64,000 bases of DNA, taken from contig OU862908.1 in NCBI GenBank assembly GCA_917880885.1, positions 54,519,819 through 54,583,818 on the forward strand. Reading direction: 5' to 3'. A program made the translations under genes and the position numbers. This DNA is from Limnephilus marmoratus (lineage: Eukaryota; Arthropoda; Insecta; Trichoptera; Limnephilidae). Shown here piece by piece: positions 11,371 through 23,227 of this stretch. The notes below the pieces were generated by a model. It had not been told where the DNA came from. It saw only the letters and a program-made list of their open reading frames with translations, and searched no databases. Position 1 is the first letter of the stretch, and every line of letters begins with the position of its first letter.

Positions 11371-11545
11371 CTTTTCTCAATGGTAATTCGTTCAAATGTA
11401 GTAGACACACAACTGCATGCAGTGGCTGTTCTATTTTATTTTCAAATAAGGTCATAACTCCCTTTGAAGTACCTGTGTTTGTTGCCGCACCATCACAACC
11501 GATAGAGACCAAGAGCCAGTACAAAACCTCTGCAAAGGATTAGAA
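11370..11545 (-). pseudogene. hAT-like transposase fragment (second catalytic Asp and CxxH region)
   Basis: The minus-strand frame reads VSIGCDGAATNTG, then KGVMTLFENKIEQPLHAVVC and LLHLNELPLRK. The pattern GCDG-x2-NTG about 30 residues before C-x2-H-x-NEL resembles the RNase H-fold segment of hAT-like transposases, where Asp is the second catalytic residue and CxxH follows. Homologous uncharacterised proteins with GCDGTxxNTG and LHxNELPLR occur widely in insects and cnidarians. Only this segment remains. Beyond Lys the frame enters the GC-rich part and loses resemblance. It supports the hAT assignment of the surrounding element. Exact superfamily is not certain. Confidence 0.6.
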
Positions 11546-12452
11546 TTTAAGTAAGTTTTTTTCGACTATTTTGTAGTTATAATGTTTCTAAATAACGTCT
11601 TTATCATACTGTTTTCCATATTAAATTGAAATTTCATTTGGAAACTGTAATAACATTTATAAAATTTTGTAAAAATCACTAGGCCTATGTAAATACTATA
11701 CATAACTTTGATTTAAGGTTTTGAAGCCAAGATGAAAGGACGAATACTTAAACAAGTCAGTAAATTTGCAGTAGAACAAGAAAACTGCCACTCATGTCGT
11801 ATGGAAAGTAATCAGCAACATTTTGTACTTAGTTATTATACTACATTTTATGACATGTTATAACCTTTTATACTTTTGTAATAAACAACAGTAATAGCAA
11901 ATAACATTAGTTTCTTTCAACACCTTTCTCATACAATTTACACCGTCCAACTATCTTTTTTCAGGTATAAAACATATTATATATATAGTATATATGTGGT
12001 ATATATTTTTACTATATGTATACCTGAATTATGTATATATATAAATATTGTCTCATTTTATGCCTTCTGTAAGAAAAGTACAATTAATTCCGGTGTTTTA
12101 AACTTAAAAAAAAACATGGTTCATGTACACAAAATTACAAAATTTCATCAAAATTAACAAATTTTAGGGCTTGTGCGGGAGATCTAAAATCCATTTTTTA
12201 TTTAAAAAAATCATTTCTTACTTATTTTTATGTCCTAATATTACTGTTTTTTAACTTGGAATAAACACAAAAGTTACGATTTTATTTTTGGTATTTTTAA
12301 GAAAAAATTAAAATTTTAGGCCTTGTGCGGGACACTTAAACATTTTTAAAAAAATCCAATACTTTTTGTGGTAAGTTGTGGTACCCAGTAGCAACTTTTT
12401 TTCTACTTGGAATTTGAAAACCAAAAAAAAAGTTAACAATCTATACACCCTA

Positions 12453-12460
12453 ATAAATAA
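12453..12460 (+). repeat. Target-site duplication, right (ATAAATAA)
   Basis: Identical to 10498-10505 immediately outside the opposite terminus. Confidence 0.85.
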
Positions 12461-15400
12461 TCATCTTAACTGAACTGATTTAAGGCATTTCATGAAGTTA
12501 CTCCCTTAAATATATTAAGAAATTGCGTGTTAAATATGAAAACAAATAGTCACTTTGGTGAGCAGCGAAAATTTACACAGCTATCTTTATTTAAAGCCTA
12601 TTGGTTGGGCTATTTAAACAGTATACTTATCATTTACACACACCTATATTTTATTCATTACATCGTGATCCCCTAATTGTTCCGACCTGTTCCTGTATGT
12701 ATGACACATACCGTCAATTCAAGTTTATTCCCCGCCTGATAGACAATCGCTAAACAATATACCGCTTAGCGTGAGTCGACAGAGTCCCGCAGTAAGTCCA
12801 TTTTTTTTCCTTACCTGCATGTGACGTATTTATCCTTCGTAAAGTGGTTACAAATTACATTCCGCTCAACACACAAAGGTCCTTCGAATACATAGAATTA
12901 CATCGCATTATATATCACGCATTTAAAAAAAATGTGACATACACACAATTTTACGTTATTTACTTGATGGAACCGAAAATCAATTGTTGAAGCTCTGAAT
13001 TATGCTGTGATCAAAATGTTTTTCGTATCATAAATAAATTCCTGCCACATACACGATCAGGTTCCTACGTGTAATCAGGCATCGTGCTCCAGAAATGATC
13101 AAACGAAACACTCATGTTCATCCCTTGATATAATAATACATGCATAATTTCAGAAATCTTTTTCATCCACCTTCTGACATCTGATTACAGCCGGCGTGAT
13201 ATATAAACATCTATTATAACCGGCAGAATATTTTCACTAACATATCCTTCAGACTGGATTACGCAGAATCCCTGAAGGGGCTGTTACTTCTTGTCAGACG
13301 AAGTATATCAAAGTTCGTGTTGTGTAAATACATTGTGCAACAAAAGAGAAAATCTTACTACGTGAATAAATCATATAATTGCGTAATTATTTGCCGTTGG
13401 TTTTATGACGGCCATAGATAGAATTTTCTGCCGTCTTTTTTTGATTTATACATAAATAACAAATAAATTGTAACGCTCTCCTATAATGTTTATCTTTTAT
13501 AAATCTGAATAAAATAATAAAAAATTTCTGAAATATCCATTTTCTAAGTCATAACTCAAATAAAAGGCAATTCCAAATTCGTGGAGCGCAGAAATACTGT
13601 GTTCATTTTTTTACAAGAGATTCGTGATTATAATAATATAATGTTATAATGGAAAATCGTTTATCTAACCATCACTGTACCATACGAAAATCATATTTCT
13701 GATTGGTTTTCACTTTTCCCAGAATTTTACTTCGTCTTATTATTCGAATATGTAAGATAACGCCTGAAAATTACCATTAGACCTGGATATATTCCAATCT
13801 TAGTATTCACAGCAATGTGTCCGATGGTATTTATAAGTACATTCATTGGCAGCTGATTTGCTTGTAACAAGGCAATTTGTCTCAGGTGTCCTGTCGGCAA
13901 TCTGGAGTCCAATAATTCCCTTCACATCCCAGAAGGTTTACAAGGAAGGTTTTATTATACAGTTCTAACCCTTGCGAAACACCCGTCATTCAAAAGAGGG
14001 GTTCGTTGTCACTGAGCATTATTTTCTTCACCCTGGAGGGATATAATTATTTTGAAACATTGTTGTTTTAATATAATTTAAAGTGACATTCTGAACTTTT
14101 TTGGTTAAAATTGTAGATTGAACCAACCATGTCGTGTACCAGTACTCGAAATCTGTTCGCAAGGTAAATAAAGAAATTATCTAGTTTCCAAAGTACACAT
14201 TCGAAATGCTGTGAAAGTAAAACGATTTCACTGAAATGTAATATGACACTATTATCTATAATAAGCCGAGAAAACTTATGCAAAGTTAACATATTTCTTA
14301 ATACTTGTCGGTTACTTTTGGTAATGTAAACAGAAGTGCACTTCACCCTCTTCTTAAAACAACGTTGTGGAATATCTTGGCTATCGGCTTAGGAAGATGT
14401 TTCCAGGGAAGAGTTGGTTTAACCCATATTAACGAGGATTGACTATGATACGGTGTATCCGATACGGAAATAAACGTTCCCCTTAGTGTGCACTAAATAC
14501 AAATACTTCTTCGTTAACCGGCTTAGGACAACTCCTTTAGAAATCTCTTTTTGTTTTAAAAAATTTCCTCATGTTTTATAAAGAATGTCTTAAACCAAAG
14601 GTATTAAAATCATTCAAATTGTAATAAAATAATTGTAATATCAATATACCCTTCTCAAACAAAATGTTCGGTGGGATTGTCATAAAGACGGAGTGGTCAA
14701 AGGAAGGGTCAAACCTTTTTCTTTCGAAACGTTTTTATAACCTTCATATCTACGAGTATTCCTTCGGATCAAATCTCTTGCTGACTAGGTGACGCAGTAA
14801 AACCCGATACATCATAAACGTTAAATAAACTGCAACGTCGATAGTTCTCGTTTTTCTTTTTACTTTCCGATACCAAATCATTCTATTTCTGAAACGAATA
14901 AAATCTAAGAATTTAATTCCGCGTGAAAGCCATGTTATATTCATTTTTATCCAGAGGAAATAAATCATCGGCAACGTATGGAATACGGACTCGACATAAA
15001 GCTCGAAGTTAATCTATTATCCCAACCTTTAGATCAAAAGTTAATGCCAATTGTTCCCCGGCTCGTTGAAACAAAAATAAACGAGGACAACTGAAATTAC
15101 TCGCTTCACGAACTGGAAAATATGCATCGTAAATTGACAGCTGTGAGCTAGGTTGAATCAAATTCGATAATATTCTATTAGGTTTTGTGAACTTTTAATT
15201 GATAAGTCTCCTATATTACTTTTTCTGCTTTCACGGTAGAAAAGATGTCATGGGAAATGTTTTTCTTCACATTTATGAAATATGTTAAGCTCCAGACGAA
15301 ATTCTACAAAAAAGCTATTTGTTTTTGGTATCTTTCCAGATTTAAAATATCATCCATCATCTCATAAATTTGAGTAGCGTGGATATCGTATTGAAGGTTC

Positions 15401-17918
15401 TGAAATGATTTTAATGTCAGGCCGGTTACAAAAAAATCTATTGAGATAGCCTTGGAGAAAGCTCAGTGGCTCGGACACTTTGATAAGCGCAATAATAATA
15501 AATTCTAAAAGCTTTTGTGAGTTCTTTCAAATGTACATATAATGTTAGCACGTCCCTATAGTCGCCCTTCCGTAGGCGGCAAGTTTTTCTCACCTCTGCT
15601 CGTTATATGGTGACATTTAAATATCAAATTGAAAGTTCTGACCTTACCTACAGCCATGCGCAGATCAAAATTAATTTTGGGTATTTGGATAATTGAAAGA
15701 CGGCTTATGGACGGAAACCTCACTTTATATTAGATAGATACTGTATATCTGCGTAAAGTAAGTAACACAGGAACTCACTCACAAAAATGTGTGCGTGTTG
15801 GAGAATGACATGTAGAAAAACCTCGTCTCTCTAACGAGGTCCAAATAAACCATTTTTTTTAAATTAATGGAAGTACATTTATGCGATAATACCTATGGAT
15901 AACATTTTTTACTAGCTATGCTTTTATTTAAGCTCACTACCTCTAAGTACAGAGAGAAAAGTCTTACTGCCTTGCCACGGTCATCATCATAAGTTTTAGT
16001 AATAAACGACGTCATCTCCTTAATTTTTTTTTTTTGAGTAACATATACATTCATTCATTCATTTATTGAGTTCATTGATATCTCCAAAAATGACGTAGTT
16101 ATGAGTTTGAGCTTGGGTAAAATTTTCCACGATTAAGATGAATATATACGTGAAATCCTATTTAGATACTATTTCGATTAATCTTTACGACGAATCGGCT
16201 TACAGTAGGAACATCAAAAAATATGCTACGGATAAATCGAAACTTTTACTAGCTTTTCTATGTATTGGAATTACAATAACATTATTATTTACGCAACAAA
16301 AATATAAGCGAAAACCACAAAAAAAATTTTTTTTCATGACTTAACTATGAAGTAAAACAAGAAACAATTTTTTTTGAATATCCCTTTATGGCTAAGACTG
16401 TTCTTGAGGTTTTCCATGATCTAACTTTTTTTCGTTCTTATAAAATTATGCACAAAATAAATAAAAAAAAAACACTTTTTCGCTTACTAGCCTCGTGCAA
16501 AAAGATGCTCGATTTTAAAATTTTGCAGGTATGAGATTCGAAATATTTCTAGCGTTTATATTCCTCTTAAGGGCCCGTAACTCGGATTTGTACCGATTTA
16601 TTACACATTTCCCTTAAACACGATAAGTTTTAAAGTTCTTAAAAAAATATATGTTATTCTTGAAGATAATATCTAGACTTTGCCCGCGCCGAAATGCAAA
16701 TTATATAAAATTTCCTCGATAGAAAAAAATCGCAAAGTATGCTCCAAAAATTATTATTAAAACATTTGTTTCAGTTATTTTACAAGTTATATGTATTAAA
16801 AAATTCACAGTGTTTCTTTAAATGCTGTTTAAGATAATGCTCGCGAGATTTTTGCTCTATTTTTTAAACGAGTCGTGTTTATTAAACATTTTCGCAATTT
16901 TCGCATCGATTTTGTCGCTGTATATGTTAGCGCTCTCCTCTAACATTCGTCATTTAGTATCTCTCCATCTTCTTCTTTTCGGGCCCGGTTGCAGAGCCTT
17001 AAATGAACCACGATTCAATCCAATTCATTTGAATGGCAGTGCGGCAATACTGCCGCTTATTTACCGAGATGTAACAAGTTGCGACCGCAAATGTCAATAT
17101 TTTGTCAGCGTACATCTTCAGTACGGTATATTCCAAAAAGTCTAAAATTTCTATCTTCAGCACGCTTCATCTTTTTTAAAGTTTTCTTAATTCATTGGAA
17201 TTGTTTCTTACAAGAATTGAGGATTTTTCGACCACCCTGCTAGGCACACACCCGTGTTTGTAAAAAATATGAAATATCATACGAGACGACCTAATTAAAG
17301 GAGTGGGGGTTGTGAGCTGTAGATTTAGTAAGATTTAAGGACATAGAAAGTTAATAAAACAATGGAAAGCAGCCGCGACAGTAATGCCAACCGGAAGTTT
17401 CCAGTTTTTTGAGTTTCTTAAGCGCAATCCGAACAAAAACGCTGACATGGCGCAACTCTCTTAAGCGACTTTTGTTGACAATAACACAGTTTAACTTCAG
17501 ATAATACCAAACGATGTAAGTCTTCTAGAAGTGGAGCTATATTCACAGAGGGGAATTAGGACAACACGGTTCTAACTGCCATTTTGCATTAAACTGAAAT
17601 ATTGAAGTTCAATGTTTAAAACACAAATAAAATAATAAAAATTTACATTTATTAAAAATTGAATTTGAAAAACGTGTAGTATTGAAATAGCTTTATGTTT
17701 CAGAATATTTTATGCAATAAAAGGTGGCATTTAGTACAAAAACGTTAAAAAATTGTTAGAATCTTGTTACTTAGAAAATCAGCTAAACTCAGAGCTATTG
17801 ATTTCTACCTGATTATTTTTTGAATTTTTTTTGCTGAATGCAATTTTTTGATTAAAAACTTCTTAAACGTAAAGATGTTAAATAATGTAAACGTTTCATG
17901 AAAAAGGAAGGTTACATA
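12461..17918. other. Long stretch without recognised gene or repeat
   Basis: About 5.4 kb of AT-rich DNA with no element copy found elsewhere in the window except 17166-17285. A 61-codon minus frame (13727-13912) and a 107-codon plus frame (16822-17145) have no recognisable motifs. It is compatible with unique intronic DNA. Confidence 0.45.
17166..17285. repeat. Dispersed repeat fragment
   Basis: The segment around GGATTTTTCGACCACC, followed by GCTAGGC and CCCGTGTT, recurs at 25225-25315 with the same AT-rich lead-in (ATTCATTG). On minus it ends in AATAAAG-like sequence, as a retroelement 3' tail might. Not identified further. Confidence 0.5.
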
Positions 17919-18180
17919 TGATTTTAGATTTTCACGACCAAAAGTTAAAGTAAAAGTAAAAAATATTTTAATTAGGCGTGCTCATTTTGGGTCTTCCCAG
18001 GACTTCTACTGAATTATAAAATGAGATACATATATGACACATCTACCCTGATTATGGACACTGTAACGATGTCCAAAGCGTTGGCAAAAGAAGGAGGTAG
18101 CTCAACACGGAACAATAACCCAAAAATAAATCACTATAATACTTTTGGCCCTGAAAATATAATATTATACCAGAAATAAT
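17919..18180 (+). repeat. Penelope-like repeat, partly inverted copy
   Basis: 18046-18180 matches 47962-48086 (CCCTGATTATGGACACTG, later GTTGGC, AGGAGGTAGC, CAACACGG). 17919-17950 (GATTTTAGATTTTCACGACC) is the inverse of that unit's far end. So the two inverted arms are both present, the left one shortened. The hammerhead-like core is damaged (CTGATTA, CAAAG). Confidence 0.6.
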
Positions 18181-19264
18181 CATTTTAAATTCCATACATA
18201 ATAGATAGAAAACGGATCAGGTTTAGTAAGTTAGAGTTCTGATTTATTCTCCAGATACTAACTTTATCTGCAACAAAACAATTGCTGTTCTTAATGGCAA
18301 CATAACCAGCACTTCATTACGCTTTCATTTCAGAGCATTTTAAAAAATTATTCTTGTAAAACTTAGCTTACGTTATTAATCTTTTCGAACGTAAAAAATA
18401 CATGGCCCGACCGACTTCAAAGTAGTTTCATTTTATAAAGCGGTTTTACCGCCTTCAAGATATTTTCATAAAACCGCCGCTTTTTATGGTTCGTTAGAAC
18501 GTAGAGGAAGATTTTAGAATTCCACCATCTGAGATAGACAATTTTTAAGAGCATGCGCCTACCGTTAGCCATAAACATAGAAAAGGAATAAAATAAAGAG
18601 GAAGTAAGTTTACGAACGGACTTTATTCGTATTAGAATGGATGGTTACAGGCAGGAAACAAGACTAACCGAAAGAAAGAAATGTTCCCCAATAAGTTTTT
18701 ACGACGTTTTATTACCGCATTGCTCTTTTATAGTACAAATTTAGTATGAATCAATTCGGAATTGGCTAATTACCATTGTGTAATAAAACTGTTATTTTTC
18801 TTACATTGTGAAAGCAAAGCGCAATCGTAACAGAAATTGACATCATTTTTTACGTCAGCACGGAACTTAAACGTTTTCAATTAATGTGTGAAAATTAGAA
18901 AAAAAAAATTAAAAATAAATGAGAGAAACCTGATCAGCATATTCATCAAATATACTTATTTTGGTTGACTTTGGGTTTGACTTGCGTGATATCGGGTTCA
19001 ATGATCTGAGATTTGAATTTAAAAAAATATTTTTAAATTGGAATTAAAATATCTCGTGATTTTTTACGGGCCTGCGCTACTAAAATAATGTACTATGGTT
19101 GTGATATAAGTACGCACGTAAAAAAAAAAAATGAAAATTAATAATTCTTATTACTTTCGGGTATACAGGTATTTTAATGAATTAATTCATGTCTCCGTTC
19201 ATAAAATAGTTAAAGGTGTGATAATGTTCAGCGTAATTGCCTTCCGGGGTTTGATTCTCGGCCA
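18181..19264. other. No gene recognised
   Basis: AT-rich; only short frames and no shared repeat. Confidence 0.4.
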
Positions 19265-19384
19265 TATAATTTTTTTTTCTTTTAAAGATAAACATTTCCT
19301 GGTTACGAATAACCCAAGTGTTTGAAAATCTCCTACTACCACCACACTAAGCGGAAAATGTTGCTTGTGTCGTCATGAAGGACT
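19265..19384 (-). mobile_element. SINE family C, 3' part, split by a SINE A insertion
   Basis: Matches 37936-38045 (GGTTACGAATAACCCAA, then AAATCTCCTACTACCACCAC) and breaks off after GAAGGACTTGGCC where SINE A begins. The remaining head piece follows the SINE A poly-A at 19851-19890. Confidence 0.75.
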
Positions 19385-19785
19385 TGGCCTCCGTAGTCCA
19401 GTGGGTAAGACTCTTGACTCACAGTCCGGAGGTCGCGGGTTCAAACCCGGCATGCGCAAATAAATTTTATTTGATTAATTTGTGTTATTTCACAATTAAT
19501 TCATTTAAAATAATATATAGTATATTTGCGGCATGTTCCAGAGTGGAAGATACTATCAGTATCGACCTGGTGTAAGACCACCATTCAGAATTGAAACGTT
19601 GCTTGAAAATGGCTTTAGCCATGTTTGGTGACCAGATCTGAATAGCCAGGTACTTCCCAACCTTCCTCTTCCCCACCTCCTTCCCCTCCCCACTACCTTC
19701 AGCCTCACAACATACCCCAAATGGGGATGCCATAGTCTCACTGGCTCCAGACGGGAGCAGTTGAGATTTTTGTGCGGTTATTCAC

Positions 19786-19850
<65 letters not shown>
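19383..19850 (+). mobile_element. SINE family A, full-length copy with 62-nt poly-A
   Basis: tRNA-like head at 19386-19457 (CCTCCGTAGTCCAGTGGGTA as A-box region, GGTTCAAACCC as B box), AT-rich linker, conserved body and a pure poly-A of 62 nt (19789-19850). The long uninterrupted tail and good preservation suggest a young insertion. It lies inside SINE C. The junction lost about 20 nt of SINE C rather than gaining a clear duplication. Confidence 0.92.
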
Positions 19851-19853
<3 letters not shown>

Positions 19854-19895
19854 GGGTGGAACCCAAGCGCGATACCCACGTCACGGTGAAAAATT
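19851..19895 (-). mobile_element. SINE family C, head remnant
   Basis: GGAACCCAAGCGCGATACCC corresponds to the tRNA-like anticodon arm of SINE C at 38079-38100. It is the part displaced by the SINE A insertion. Confidence 0.65.
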
Positions 19896-20469
19896 GAATC
19901 CAATTTTTCAGTTTTAATTTTATTCATATGAAAAGCTTCTATTCCCAAAACAATAATATCCCGTGATTTTCAAATATTAATGTTCGTCACACAACTATTT
20001 AAAAAAAATAATTTTAAAAAAATCTCTGTGAGATGAAATCTGCATTTTATTTTTAAATGGTTTTCTCTTCAAAATGTTAAGCTTGACGGATTCATTCGAG
20101 GGTTAAAATTTTTAATTAAAGACTTTTTAATGAAAATATGAGAGCAGTAATTTCCTACATAAAATGTTATTTTTCTGTTTTTTAACAAATTTAAAGATGT
20201 CGAAAATATAGGCAAGCCAAACAATTGTTGTTTGTAAAACAATTCACTCATATACCGAGAAAAAATACATGGCAGACTCTGCCTCAATTTTCTCATTGTT
20301 GGAAAAATTGAAATAACATTATTGTGTTATTAAATTAACGATGTTTTCATAGAATATCTCGTAATTCGAATATATGAAGATATCTTTCATAAATTTACCG
20401 ACCTATTTATAAAAAAATATTCGTGCTTTCCAATATTTTTTGGATGTTACGCGGTTTTCAATGTTAGGT

Positions 20470-21068
20470 TCATGAGTGAGGTTTACCTAGGTCTTGGCGG
20501 CGGATACGTCTGCCCATCTGGTGCATGGCTGGTCGGATCGAGAGGGAGGCCTTTTGACCTCTCCAGCCAAACTCTCTCGACCCATTCCCTCGCACCGCAG
20601 TTGGAGGGATAGGTTTTTAACGTGGTGGCTTTAGTTGTAAATATTCCCATTGATGATTTAATCTGACTCCATTAGCACTACGTCTAAATACACGGGTTTT
20701 AAATAACAAAGAGGGTAGTTATAAACTTGATTAATTTATTGCACGGTAGTTTACAATGAATACAAATATTTGTAAGCGTCCTGTCGCGAGAGGTTCAAAT
20801 TTGCAAGTAATGTCAATATTGCGAGGCTCGCGCCGCCTAGCGGCGATAATACAAGTACACTACCCCAGCGGTGTGGTCAGCCGAAATAATATAGTTTCGA
20901 GTACCAGGCTACAGGTTCAAATCATCACACTGTCCTTATAAATACCTTTTTCGTACCCAGAACCTCCTCTCCTCACTTTCCTTAAAATCACACACCATCC
21001 CCTAAGATGACATAGGCCTAGAGGGAAGTTAATTTTCTCGGGGCCTCCCGTATGGAGGTAATTTAAAA
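20470..21068 (+). mobile_element. SINE family B, long-form fragments
   Basis: 20470-20610 (GAGGTTTACCTAGGTCTTGG, then TCTGCCCATCTGGTGCATGG) matches the extra middle block of the long form at 24690. 20940-21068 matches the shared SINE B/LINE 3' tail (GATGACATAGGCC, then GGGCCTCCCGTATGGAG). They are probably parts of one decayed copy separated by about 330 nt of other sequence. Confidence 0.65.
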
Positions 21069-22089
21069 AAGGTTGTGAGGTACGAGGATTACTTTAATAT
21101 AATCATAGAATTTTAGTGACGACAAAGAAATCTCATAAAGATTTATAATACCCGTAAGACCGGCAAAAAGGTGTCATTTTACAATGATTTTTTTATTATA
21201 AAAGGTTATGCTTCAACAAGAATCATTAGAAAAGGTTTCATGTTTCACGACAAATGCAAAATTTTAAGTTCATGAGAAAAAAGGTGATTAAAATTCAATG
21301 AATTAATAAGTTTTTCTAAAAAGTTTTTTTTTTACAAAAGTAGGATTATCCCACTACCATCAAATTTATTGTAATGGTTTATTGATGAAAATAGAAATTC
21401 GTTGAAAAAACTAACATCTAAAAATGACGTACTTAATACAACATTCGACGAGTCATGAAAAATAAAATTTAAAAACTGGCTCAAGCTTACAAAAACATTT
21501 CTGAACATTTTTCTTTGAGATGTCTATCTCGCATTTATAAAAAATACGGCGAGTTTGGTGTTTCCTTTATCCACATTCTGAGAACAACTTACCAAGTTTA
21601 AATGAAATATTCAATATTTTGAATGAATAATGACTTTTTTAGAAGTTGTGGACGTATTTTGCAAGATAAGAGCCCATAATAAATTAAAATAATACTTTTT
21701 CTTAAGTATGCATTAAAAAATTGAAGCATTGGGTAGAAAAAAAGGCGTTATCAGCCTAACGCCATTTATTTTGTTATTAACTCAATCGAAAGTCTGTATG
21801 TTTTACTGCCTGACAAAAACTCATTTCAATCTGAAATACATAGATGTCTCTGTGCGTATTTAAATAGACAACTTTGTCGTAACGTTGTTCTACCGTCGAC
21901 TCGGTCCACCGGAAAATCTTCCTCGGGCGGTCGGGCCGTCCGCGTCAGTTCTTGCTGTTTTTACCGAAAAAATAACATTTCCTAACCTCGTTTAAGTTTT
22001 TTATGATATTTTTGTCTATGAATCACCAATACAATATATTTTAATTTAATTCGTTTCGTGAAATAACGGAGTTATTATTCGGACAAGAA
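21069..22089. other. No gene recognised
   Basis: AT-rich, except a GC-rich patch near 21890-21955 whose origin I cannot name. Confidence 0.4.
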
Positions 22090-22305
22090 TTTAGAGGGGT
22101 ATGCTGATGATGTGGTGCTGATTTCTAAAAGTATGTAAGATCTACATTCTCTGGTGTCTAGGATGAACGAAGTATGTGAGAAGGATCACTGAATGAAGAA
22201 TGTAAGTAAGTCTAATGTCATGGTGTTTAAAAGAGAGAGTAAGAAAACAGTATACAATAAGGTTGTGAATACTTGGAGCAGCTGAATGAGTTTGGTTATT
22301 TAGGA
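22090..22305 (+). pseudogene. LINE reverse-transcriptase fragment (YADD region), interrupted
   Basis: Reads GYADDVVLISKSM, stop, DLHSLVSRMNEVCEK, then KNVSKSNVMVFKRESKK, and after a frameshift EQLNEFGYLG. YADD is the catalytic motif of the RT palm. The LISxSMxxLHxLVxxMNE context is typical of a common insect LINE type. The frame has several stops. It ends at YLG, and the next expected residues (SLFMRNGKAYRGIERRV) are found at about 23250, so 22306-23250 was inserted into the element. Confidence 0.8.
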
Positions 22306-22440
22306 CTAGCAGACCCGGCCACACGTTGCTGTGGCTAACGAAACACAACGTCATTACCCAACCTTTATAAAATCCACACCACCGGCTTGCCAGCTGCCGG
22401 CTGCCCGTTTCCTGAATTAAATATTTGAATTTATTGTTAT
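22306..22440 (+). mobile_element. Head of an RTE-type short retroelement
   Basis: Starts with GCAGACCCGGCCACACGTTG, a variant of the widespread insect start 'agctgacccggc.aacgtt'. The same head is at 40968 with the same continuation (TTACCCAACCTTTATAAAAT). The rest of the element is split from it by the palindrome at 22473. Confidence 0.7.
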
Positions 22441-22472
22441 TAAGTTTATTTTGTAGAACTCCATTTTAATTT

Positions 22473-22626
22473 TTAATTTATTTTATATATTTAATAATAT
22501 TATTATTCAATGTATAAAAACAGTTTATTATAAACAAGTTCTGCTGCAGCAGAAGCAGAACTTGTTTATAATAAACTGTTTTTATACATTGAATAATAAT
22601 ATTATTAAATATATAAAATAAATTAA
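22473..22626. repeat. Perfect 73-nt inverted repeat (hairpin)
   Basis: Arms 22473-22545 and 22554-22626 are exact reverse complements around an 8-nt loop (GCAGCAGA). They are very AT-rich apart from the AAGTTCTGCT tip. This could be a short fold-back MITE or a product of strand switching. No coding role. Confidence 0.85.
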
Positions 22627-22960
22627 ATATTTGAATTTCTCTACTATAATAAGCATGCATTATACATATAAACCTTCCTCTTGAATCACTCTATCTATTG
22701 GTGAAAACTGTATGAAAATCCGTTACGTAGTTTAAAAGATCTATGCGCACATACATTTTGAGCGACTTCATTTTATACTTTGTAATGATAAATTAAATAT
22801 TTGAATTTCTCTACTATAATAAGCATGCATTATACATATAAACCTTCCTCTTGAATCACTCTATCTATTGGTGAAAACTGTATGAAAATCCGTTACGTAG
22901 TTTAAAAGATCTATGCGCACATACATTTTGAGCGACTTCATTTTATACTTTGTAATGATA
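22621..22960 (+). repeat. Exact tandem duplication, 170 nt x 2, of the RTE-type element 3' part
   Basis: 22621-22790 and 22791-22960 appear identical. Each copy contains CTATTGGTGAAAACTGTATG and AAAATCCGTTACGTAGTTTA, the 3' half of the element also seen at 41100-41283. Identity of the copies implies a recent duplication. Confidence 0.85.
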
Positions 22961-23227
22961 TATTTACCTTTTCTTTTTTAAATTTATATTATTTAATAAC
23001 TACGCTAAAAAAATAACAGTTACTAGGGTTTAAACTTTTTTTATTTTATATTCTTTCTGTTCTTTTCATTTCCTCTTTTTATTTCATCAATTTTCTTTCT
23101 TTTTTGTACAAATCATGTTCCATTTGTTCATACCCATAATAATTTGACTATCCTAAAACGGGAATACTCCTAGTTGGGCGGTCAAAAAAATTAATGAATT
23201 ATGTATATACACGCATAATCTTGTACT

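Larger units (their letters stand above)
10506..12452. mobile_element. hAT-type element with about 480-bp terminal inverted repeats
   Basis: Terminal TAGGGTGCATCGATTGTTAA on the left matches TTAGGGTGTATAGATTGTTA on the inverted right end. The flanks are a perfect 8-bp duplication, ATAAATAA (10498-10505 and 12453-12460). The inverted repeats run about 10506-10983 and 11970-12452, at roughly 85-90% identity by eye. An 8-bp duplication plus a TAGGG terminus is the hAT signature. Inside each repeat, a TTAGG-x-CTTCCGCACCAGGCCTAAA-type unit occurs twice in direct order. The 1-kb core holds a GC-rich part (10985-11370), an antisense transposase scrap (11370-11545) and an AT-rich part with AATAAA near 11880. 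The element is non-autonomous. Confidence 0.88.

Noticed and set aside
11139..11543. 134-codon plus-strand ORF in the hAT-type element, with GTAAGT after it
   Set aside because: The recognisable protein similarity is on the opposite strand over part of it; the plus frame has no known motif.
22621..22960. CRISPR-like or satellite array
   Set aside because: Only two long identical copies with no spacers; a local tandem duplication in a eukaryotic genome.
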